Notes under the pieces: generated by a model
The model's input: only the letters and a program-made list of their open reading frames with translations
Database searches by the model: none
What the model was told of the DNA's origin: nothing
Position numbers and translations under genes: made by a program
Shown: positions 22,307 through 27,407 of the stretch, piece after piece
Layout of the letters: each line of letters begins with the position of its first letter
Position numbering within the stretch: position 1 is the first letter of the stretch
Origin: Chryseobacterium sp.
GTDB taxonomy: Bacteria > Bacteroidota > Bacteroidia > Flavobacteriales > Weeksellaceae
Assembly (NCBI GenBank): GCA_003248755.1
Contig: QFQW01000047.1
Span: forward strand, 1 to 27,407
Direction of reading: 5' to 3'
DNA length: 27,407 nt

Positions 22307-23350
22307 TTATTTATAAGAAGGATTAATGATAATAGATGTCGTAGAGTTTTTGGTCATACTCTGTGTCTGTTTTCCGTCTGATAAAGTTTCTTTCTGATTC
22401 GTTTTTACAGATAGATTTTGATTCAGAAGCCAGCCTGTATTTTCATCTATGATGATTTTTCCGCTTTCCGAGCCACCCATGCTCATCGTGTGCGTCATTC
22501 CGTCTTTGGATTGTTTATCAGATTTAGAAGGAATTACACCATTAACATTGATTTCTGCTTTTCCGTCCTCAACCTTTACCAAAGTAAATGTCAAAGTTTG
22601 TTTCAATTTTCCACTTGGGTCTATATCCTCAGATGTTGACCATTTTTCTCCAATTTTAATACCTTTTGCTGGAATTAATTTAAGGTTTTTACTTAATTGC
22701 TCTTTCAGCATTTCTTCATTAAAACCAGCTTTAAAGCTTTTAATAAAATCATCCTGTTGCTTAGTGTCTTTTACAGTTCCGGCAATTGATTTTCTTAAGT
22801 TATTATGAACAGATTCAAAACCTGTAATAGATTTGATATTTCCGTAAGCGTCCATTTTCACATTCAGTTTGTTGCCGGCCAAACCTTTGCTTACGATGTA
22901 ATCCATTTTTAGATTATCTTCTTTTGGAGCAGGTTTTTTAGTGTCTATGGATACCGTTTTTCCGTTAGCTGTTGTAGACATTCTTTTTCCAACCATATTC
23001 AAAGTCAAATCGTAGATATTGTCTTTAAAATCATTTACGGTTATAGACATTTCGTCAGTAGTTTCACTCGTTCCGGACATTGTTTTTCCGTCTGGTGAGG
23101 TCAATTGCTGTATCTCTCTCTGATAAGAAACCAAAGGATAGGTTGTTCCTTTTTCCAGAATGAATTTCTGCTTATAAATCCCACTGCTGTCAGCAATAGC
23201 TTTTGGTTTTGAGGCTTCTTCCGGAGAAACTTCTACGGTTACAGTTTCTGTTTTTCCCGTTTTTGGGTCAACTCTTGTAACGGTTTTGGTTTCCTTTTTA
23301 CAAGCTGTTAATGTTATTGCGATTAGCGCAAGCGCTGTTATTTTTTTCAT
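22307..23350 (-). CDS. Lipoprotein, DUF6263-like
   Basis: A 347-residue putative lipoprotein: signal peptide MKKITALALIAITLTAC with lipobox LTAC and the lipidated Cys17, then a Lys/Thr-rich stretch (KKETKTVTRVDPKTGKTE) and a beta-rich mature part with FILEKGTTYPLVS, GEKWSTSEDIDPSG and ENTGWLLNQNLSVK, the pattern of Bacteroidota DUF6263 proteins. Function unknown. An alternative ATG three codons upstream (23359) would only add MSF. It precedes the DUF4834-like gene by 9 bases; rlmB lies upstream with a 48-base AT-rich gap, so co-transcription with rlmB is possible. Confidence 0.75.
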   Translation of the reverse strand: MKKITALALIAITLTACKKETKTVTRVDPKTGKTETVTVEVSPEEASKPKAIADSSGIYKQKFILEKGTTYPLVSYQREIQQLTSPDGKTMSGTSETTDEMSITVNDFKDNIYDLTLNMVGKRMSTTANGKTVSIDTKKPAPKEDNLKMDYIVSKGLAGNKLNVKMDAYGNIKSITGFESVHNNLRKSIAGTVKDTKQQDDFIKSFKAGFNEEMLKEQLSKNLKLIPAKGIKIGEKWSTSEDIDPSGKLKQTLTFTLVKVEDGKAEINVNGVIPSKSDKQSKDGMTHTMSMGGSESGKIIIDENTGWLLNQNLSVKTNQKETLSDGKQTQSMTKNSTTSIIINPSYK

Positions 23351-23407
23351 AAATGACATTTGATAAATGAATAAAGCTAAATTGATTGATTTATTAATTA
23401 TTCATTT

Positions 23408-24160
23408 TTAATTATTAATTATCTTCTGTCTCACGGCTTCATAAAGAATTGCGCCACAAGCTACAGAGACGTTCAGAGACTGGGTTTTACCTTCAATCGG
23501 AAGTTTTATTTTTTCATCTGAATGATGAAGCACTTCTTTGGAGATTCCTGTTTCCTCATTTCCCATCACGATAGCACACGGTTCTGTGAAGTTGACATCG
23601 TATATCAATTTTTGCGCCTTTTCTGTTGCAGCAAAAACGGAAACACCGCTTTGTTGCAGAAAATCAACAGTATGAGCCAGATTTTTTTCTTTACAGATTT
23701 TGATGTTATAAATCGCTCCAGCCGAAGTTTTAATTGCATCTGAGTTGATTGGAGCCGCTCCTTTTTCAGGAATTACAATGGCATCAACGCCTACACATTC
23801 TGCAGTTCTGCAAATCGCTCCGAAGTTTCTGACATCTGTCAATCTGTCAAGAACAAGGATAAAAGGTGTTTTTCCTTCCTCAAAAAGTTGAGGTAAAACA
23901 TCCTCGATTTTATAAAATGGAACATCAGAGATGAAAGCAACTACACCCTGATGGTTTTTTCTCGTGAAACGATTCAGTTTTTCTACGGGAACGTAGTTGG
24001 GACGAATGTTATGTTTTGATAAAAGTTGTTTTAGCTCGATATAGATTTCACCTTGCAAAGCATTCTGAACAAAAATTTTGTCAATTGTTTTCCCTGCTTC
24101 TAAGGCTTCTAATATTGGTCTTAGTCCGAAGATAAAATCGTCTTTTTTCTGCTCGTTCAT
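23408..24160 (-). CDS. rlmB: 23S rRNA (guanosine-2'-O)-methyltransferase, TrmH/RlmB family
   Basis: Methylates the 2'-OH of a 23S rRNA guanosine (G2251 in E. coli) using S-adenosylmethionine. A 250-residue SPOUT-class enzyme: an N-terminal substrate-binding domain (FIFGLRPILEALEAGKTIDKI at 9-29) and the knotted catalytic domain with motif 1 NFGAICRTAE (Asn112, Arg118), motif 2 IVMGNEETGIS (197-207) and motif 3 LPIEGKTQSLNVSVACGAILYE (220-241). Length matches the family (about 245). The exact target G2251 is inferred from closeness to RlmB; other TrmH-type tRNA or rRNA targets are possible. It has its own promoter. Confidence 0.9.
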   Translation of the reverse strand: MNEQKKDDFIFGLRPILEALEAGKTIDKIFVQNALQGEIYIELKQLLSKHNIRPNYVPVEKLNRFTRKNHQGVVAFISDVPFYKIEDVLPQLFEEGKTPFILVLDRLTDVRNFGAICRTAECVGVDAIVIPEKGAAPINSDAIKTSAGAIYNIKICKEKNLAHTVDFLQQSGVSVFAATEKAQKLIYDVNFTEPCAIVMGNEETGISKEVLHHSDEKIKLPIEGKTQSLNVSVACGAILYEAVRQKIINN

Positions 24161-24177
24161 TATAAAAATTTGTTTTG

Positions 24178-24185
24178 CAAAAGTA
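24178..24185 (-). promoter_or_regulatory. Promoter -7 element of rlmB
   Basis: Minus-strand TACTTTTG, exact TAnnTTTG, with a start near 24171, only about 11 bases before the ATG at 24160. Confidence 0.5.
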
Positions 24186-24263
24186 AGGTTTTTGATTTTA
24201 GAATTATCTTAAGAAAAATGTAAAGTTGTTAAGATTGTAATAATAGTTGTTTTATAATTCAGA

Positions 24264-24330
24264 AAGTGGCGAAGTATAGTGAGAATCTTATTCTAATTTA
24301 AAGATTTCTCGTACCTCGAAATGACAGGTT
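24264..24330. repeat. Probable interspersed repeat in the rlmB-24364 spacer
   Basis: The segment holds GTGGCGAAGTATAGTGAGAA and AGATTTCTCGTACCTCGAAA, with ATTTC (24304-24308) inverted as GAAAT (24318-24322). From memory such TTTCTC...CGAAATGACA text is a common intergenic repeat in Bacteroidota. One copy only in this window. Confidence 0.4.
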
Positions 24331-24363
24331 CAAAAATCTACAAAACTGAATTTACAATTCAAC

Positions 24364-24807
24364 TCACTCCAATACAAAAACCAAAAACTCATCATTCTCC
24401 GTTTTGAATTTCAAATCGCCGGTTTTTCTCAAATCTTCGAATAACGAAGTAGGAAAAGTGTTATCAAATTGTTTTGTTTTAAAGAATTTTCCTTTGATTG
24501 TCAGTGGGATTCTCTTAATCAATTTATCTGTTGTAACAGGAATTTTGAATTTTCTTTTTTCAGGGTCTTTGGAATCGACGTAAAAGCAATAATCAATCAA
24601 TTCTGCTTTGTCGATATACTTTTTGTAATCTGATGTTTTTATGAAATTTGGCAGGTTGGTGTCTGCCCAAGTCAAGTAAAAAACTTCTATTTCCTGAGTT
24701 TTACTGATTGGATGATAATATTTGAACCTTTCATTCTCAGATTTTGAAAATGATAAAATCATTAAAATTAAAATCGGAAAAAGAAATCGAAAATTAAAAG
24801 AAATCAT
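24364..24807 (-). CDS. Hypothetical exported or anchored protein, 147 residues
   Basis: I do not recognise the family. The N-terminus (MISFNFRFLFPILILMILSFSKSE) is hydrophobic and may be a signal peptide or a membrane anchor; no lipobox is seen. The rest is a soluble domain with mixed beta-like segments (QEIEVFYLTWADTNLPNF, IPLTIKGKFFKTKQFDN) ending in FKTENDEFLVFVLE. It starts 20 bases after the DinB-family gene on the same strand, probably co-transcribed. No function can be given. Confidence 0.6.
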   Translation of the reverse strand: MISFNFRFLFPILILMILSFSKSENERFKYYHPISKTQEIEVFYLTWADTNLPNFIKTSDYKKYIDKAELIDYCFYVDSKDPEKRKFKIPVTTDKLIKRIPLTIKGKFFKTKQFDNTFPTSLFEDLRKTGDLKFKTENDEFLVFVLE

Positions 24808-24827
24808 TTATCACTATAATTTATCAT

Positions 24828-25307
24828 TTATAAACTGCTAAGTCCTTCTCCAATCAAAGCTCTTTTCTGAGAAAGTATATAACCATAATGAATACTCTCG
24901 TGCATATTGTTGAAAACAATCGCATCTTGGATATTCTTCAAATCAATTCCGAAACTTGTGGAATAAGGTGTATAATCTGAGAAAAAATCTGCATCATAAT
25001 CCTTCATTAGAATCTTTGAAGTTTCAATGAGAAGATAAGCCAAATCTTCCATTTCGGATTGTTTCACATCTATATTTGCAAATGTTCCTTTTTTGTAGGT
25101 CTCAACCCAATATTTGTCAATTCGGAATTGGTTTCCGCTTAGATAATAACAAAGCAGTTGTTGCTGGGCAATACAATGCGCAATGTTCCAGTAGATATTA
25201 TTGTTGAAGCCGTCAGGGATTGTGAGAAGGTCTTTTTCTGAAGTGTTTTGTAAAATGTCAAGCAGATTTTTTCTGACTTGTCTATGATTGGCAAAATGAT
25301 AATTCAT
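24828..25307 (-). CDS. DinB family protein
   Basis: A 159-residue four-helix-bundle protein of the DinB/YfiT fold. Three histidines lie where the family binds metal: NIAHCIAQQQ (His44), and MHESIHYGYIL with His136 and His140. Length is typical (about 150-170). Some members are metal-dependent thiol transferases or hydrolases; others have no known activity, so function cannot be read here. Start is ATG 25307 (MNYHFANHRQVRKNLL). It probably shares a transcript with the hypothetical gene downstream. Confidence 0.8.
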   Translation of the reverse strand: MNYHFANHRQVRKNLLDILQNTSEKDLLTIPDGFNNNIYWNIAHCIAQQQLLCYYLSGNQFRIDKYWVETYKKGTFANIDVKQSEMEDLAYLLIETSKILMKDYDADFFSDYTPYSTSFGIDLKNIQDAIVFNNMHESIHYGYILSQKRALIGEGLSSL

Positions 25308-25506
25308 TTTATAATAAAAATTTTATTAATTCAAAGTTATACTAATTATAATAAACGACAAATAATCAGAATTGATATATTCTTCGACTTCTTACATCTA
25401 ACTTTCGGCTTCTTACTTTTTAACAAATATTTAACGCAAGATTAGCAATTGTTGTGTTTGCTGTTGCGGGTTTTTATATGAAATTTACCAATTATTAAGA
25501 TTAACT

Positions 25507-26511
25507 ATGTCAGAATTGAATCAAGCAGAAGATATCAGACAACTTACAGAGAAAGTAAAAGAACAAAATTACTTTTTTAATATCCTAAAACAAGAAATCA
25601 ACCGCGCTATTATCGGTCAGGAATATATGATTGACCGTCTATTGATAGGACTTCTGGGAAACGGTCACGTTCTTTTGGAAGGTGTTCCAGGTTTGGCAAA
25701 AACTCTCGCAATCAAAACTTTGGCGGAGGCTGTTCACGGACAGTTTTCAAGAATTCAGTTTACACCGGATTTGTTGCCTGCGGATGTTGTGGGAACAATG
25801 ATTTATAATGTAAAAGATAACGATTTTTCTATAAAAAAAGGACCTGTATTTGCAAACTTCGTTTTGGCTGATGAGATTAACAGGGCTCCAGCGAAAGTTC
25901 AGTCTGCACTTCTGGAAGTAATGCAGGAAAAGCAGGTCACAATTGGTGACGAAACAATGCTTTTGCCAAAACCTTTCCTTGTATTGGCCACTCAAAACCC
26001 GATTGACCAAGAAGGAACTTACCTTTTACCGGAAGCACAGACCGACCGTTTTATGCTGAAGTGTAAAATAGATTATCCGGAGTTTGAAGATGAAAGAAAG
26101 GTAATGAGAATGATTTCTACGCAAGATATTCCACAAATCAGACAGGTTGTGAATCTTGAACAAATTGTTGAAGCTAAAAAACTTATCAATCAGATTTACC
26201 TAGACGAAAAAATTGAAAAATATATTCTGGATATGGTTTTCGCAACACGTTATCCTGAAAAATATGGCTTATCTGAACTTAAAAATTATATCAGTTTCGG
26301 TGCATCGCCAAGAGCAAGTATCAATTTAGCAATTGCTTCCAGAGCTTATGCTTTCATCAAAGGAAGAGCATTTGTGATTCCGGAAGATGTGAAGGAAATT
26401 GCAAAAGACGTTTTGAGACATAGAATTGGATTAAGTTTCGAAGCGGAAGCGGAAGAAGTAACTCAGGACGAAATCGTCAATAGGATTCTTAGTAAAGTTC
26501 AAGCACCTTAA
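25507..26511 (+). CDS. MoxR family AAA+ ATPase
   Basis: A 334-residue AAA+ ATPase of the MoxR family, thought to act as a chaperone for folding or metal loading of partner proteins. Walker A GVPGLAKT at 59-66, Walker B with LADEINRAP at about 121-129, sensor 1 LVLATQNPIDQEGTY, and a C-terminal AAA lid. Length matches (about 330). ATG 25507 (MSELNQAEDIRQLTEKV) is the usual start. In Bacteroidota it is followed by DUF58 and von Willebrand factor A genes of the bat operon; here the DUF58 gene starts 350 bases later, with repeats between. The 200-base region upstream shows no clear promoter and has the low-complexity text TTCGACTTCTTACATCTAAC. Confidence 0.93.
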   Translation: MSELNQAEDIRQLTEKVKEQNYFFNILKQEINRAIIGQEYMIDRLLIGLLGNGHVLLEGVPGLAKTLAIKTLAEAVHGQFSRIQFTPDLLPADVVGTMIYNVKDNDFSIKKGPVFANFVLADEINRAPAKVQSALLEVMQEKQVTIGDETMLLPKPFLVLATQNPIDQEGTYLLPEAQTDRFMLKCKIDYPEFEDERKVMRMISTQDIPQIRQVVNLEQIVEAKKLINQIYLDEKIEKYILDMVFATRYPEKYGLSELKNYISFGASPRASINLAIASRAYAFIKGRAFVIPEDVKEIAKDVLRHRIGLSFEAEAEEVTQDEIVNRILSKVQAP

Positions 26512-26553
26512 ACGAGTTGGAGGGTTTGAGAGCTGAAAGTTTTTGGTTTTGAA

Positions 26554-26621
26554 AATTCCGTAGGAATTAAATGTTTGTAGAAAATACAAATCCCAAAATA
26601 AAGGCGGCTCCGGAGGAGTCG
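26554..26621 (+). repeat. Doublet-hairpin interspersed repeat, copy between moxR and the DUF58 gene
   Basis: First hairpin AATTCC-GTA-GGAATT (26554-26568) followed by AAATGTTTGTAGAAAAT; second hairpin CGGCTCC-GGA-GGAGTCG (26605-26621, one G.T pair), 51 bases apart. It has the same layout and tail as the doublet at 10539-10601, but with different stem bases that keep pairing. It accounts for part of the 350-base spacer. Confidence 0.75.
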
Positions 26622-26679
26622 AACTTAGAAATATTAGAAAAATAATTAGGACAAATTTTGTTCTTAAATTTGGTTATCG

Positions 26680-26741
26680 GTTGATAGTAGTCAGTTGTCG
26701 AATTATATATCAAGAAAAGAGATGATTTGAAAACTATCAAC
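26680..26741. repeat. Inverted repeat in the moxR-DUF58 spacer
   Basis: GTTGATAGT (26680-26688) and ACTATCAAC (26733-26741) form a perfect 9-bp inverted pair around 44 bases. It is AT-rich with no T run. Likely repeat remnant. Confidence 0.4.
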
Positions 26742-26762
26742 AGATGACCGACAAAATTAGAG

Positions 26763-26783
26763 ACACTTCGACAAGCTCAGTGT
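26763..26783. repeat. ACTTCGACAAGCTCAGTGTGAC-type intergenic repeat
   Basis: ACACT (26763-26767) and AGTGT (26779-26783) close a small hairpin around TCGACAAGCTC. This short text is, from memory, a very widespread intergenic repeat in Bacteroidota and some other phyla. One copy here, about 80 bases before the DUF58 gene. Confidence 0.55.
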
Positions 26784-26862
26784 GACACTCTCATACTAAC
26801 CGATTCAATAGGAACTTTTCAGTCTGAGATTGTCAAAGACTTTTAGAGTTATTAAAATTAAT

Positions 26863-27407
26863 ATGCAGATAAAAGATATCGTCAAAAAAGTAAAGCAGAT
26901 AGAAATCCGAACTCGAAAGAAAACGGAAGCATCGCTTATGGGACAATATCACAGTGCTTTCAAAGGTCAGGGGATGACATTTTCCGAGGTTCGACAATAC
27001 CAATTCGGAGACGACACAAGGAGAATCGACTGGAACAAAACAGCACGATTCCGTGAACCATTCGTGAAAGTAATGGAAGAGGAGCGAGAGTTGACAATGA
27101 TGTTGCTCGTGGACATTTCTGCATCTATGGATTATGGAACCAAAACTCAATTAAAGAGAGAATATGTTGCAGAAATATGTGCTTCTCTGGGATTTTCAGC
27201 GACGGGAAATAATGATAAAGTCGGATTGATTTTATACGCTGATAAAGTTCTGAAAGTTGTTCCGCCACAAAAAGGAAGAAAACATGTTTTATCGATTGTC
27301 AGTAATATTTTGTCAGCAGATTATGTTCCTGCTGAATCGGATTTGAATTCGGCTTTTAACTATATGATGAGTGTTTTCAAAAGGAAATCTCTGGTCTTTG
27401 TTTTTTC
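26863..27407 (+). CDS. DUF58 domain protein (MoxR partner), 3' partial
   Basis: Starts at ATG 26863 and stays open to the window edge (181 codons seen; family length is about 290), so the C-terminus is missing. DUF58 signatures are clear: GQYHSAFKGQGMTFSEVRQY, then GDDTRRIDWNKTAR, and the vWA-like metal motif VDISASMDYG with Asp84, Ser86 and Ser88. Usual neighbour of MoxR, acting together in the cell envelope (bat type). A 350-base repeat-filled gap separates it from moxR, so it may have a separate promoter. Members are usually cytosolic or membrane-associated; no signal peptide is seen. Confidence 0.9.
   Translation, partial: MQIKDIVKKVKQIEIRTRKKTEASLMGQYHSAFKGQGMTFSEVRQYQFGDDTRRIDWNKTARFREPFVKVMEEERELTMMLLVDISASMDYGTKTQLKREYVAEICASLGFSATGNNDKVGLILYADKVLKVVPPQKGRKHVLSIVSNILSADYVPAESDLNSAFNYMMSVFKRKSLVFVF

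Noticed and set aside
25380..25430. CTTCTTACATCTAAC-like low-complexity text before moxR
   Set aside because: It looks like degenerate CTTCTAAC repeats without symmetry or promoter form; too little to call an element.
26571..26645. 24-residue frame starting in the repeat tail (MFVENTNPKIKA...)
   Set aside because: The ATG is part of the repeat tail AAATGTTTGTAG and the frame runs through the second hairpin; no promoter is placed for it and the other copy at 10553 does not keep the frame.
26833..27150. 105-residue minus-strand frame at the right end
   Set aside because: It is antisense to the DUF58 gene, which has clear motifs on the plus strand.
1..27407. CRISPR arrays, tRNA, rRNA, IS elements, prophage genes
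   Set aside because: No regularly spaced direct repeats, no cloverleaf-like segment, and no transposase, integrase or phage protein was found on reading both strands.

Overview
The window comes from a low-GC member of the Bacteroidota, most likely the Chryseobacterium/Epilithonimonas branch of Flavobacteriia. Evidence: promoters of the TAnnTTTG type in front of many genes, lack of Shine-Dalgarno sequences, Bacteroidota-specific families (GLPGLI protein, DUF4834-like, DUF6263-like, PspC proteins with a long C-terminal part), the MoxR/DUF58 start of a bat-type operon, and typical flavobacterial intergenic repeats. It is ordinary chromosome. I found no IS element, prophage, CRISPR array, tRNA or rRNA. 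The genus call is inference from family content.

Layout. 1-2300 (+): the 3' end of a bifunctional-nuclease-family gene, a NupG-type nucleoside permease and a small lipoprotein. 2338-4898 (-): a small membrane protein, an isochorismate synthase with a hotdog thioesterase (menaquinone branch), and a PlsC-like acyltransferase. 4926-5100 holds a possible 20-residue amphipathic peptide gene with its own promoter. 5146-8147 (-): a GLPGLI-family protein, then a padR-pspC operon that probably regulates itself. 8392-10300 (+): a short-chain dehydrogenase with an AraC-type regulator and candidate operator repeats. 10328-15707 (+): the threonine operon thrL-thrA-thrB-thrC, preceded by a clear transcription attenuator. 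15915-16184 (+): rpsO. 16240-18778 (-): nrdD-nrdG, the oxygen-sensitive class III ribonucleotide reductase. 19023-25307 (-): a hypothetical gene, a YfhO-family membrane protein, a DUF4834-like protein, a DUF6263-like lipoprotein, the rRNA methyltransferase rlmB, a hypothetical secreted or anchored protein and a DinB-family protein. 25507 to the end (+): a MoxR ATPase and the start of its DUF58 partner.

How the parts work together. The thr operon carries aspartate to threonine using a fused aspartokinase/homoserine dehydrogenase, homoserine kinase and threonine synthase. The leader peptide has nine Thr and two Ile codons, and a segment at its 3' end can pair with the 5' arm of the terminator, so charged tRNA-Thr (and perhaps tRNA-Ile) should set read-through. 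MenF and the thioesterase probably serve two steps of menaquinone synthesis. PadR probably represses its own operon and PspC. MoxR and DUF58 normally act together in the cell envelope.

Most unusual points: the threonine attenuator, the 20-residue amphipathic ORF, and a doublet-hairpin repeat present at two loci whose stems differ by compensatory changes. The doublet sits in the thr leader and between moxR and the DUF58 gene. Other interspersed repeats fill the thrB-thrC gap and parts of the 24.3 kb and 26.7 kb spacers.
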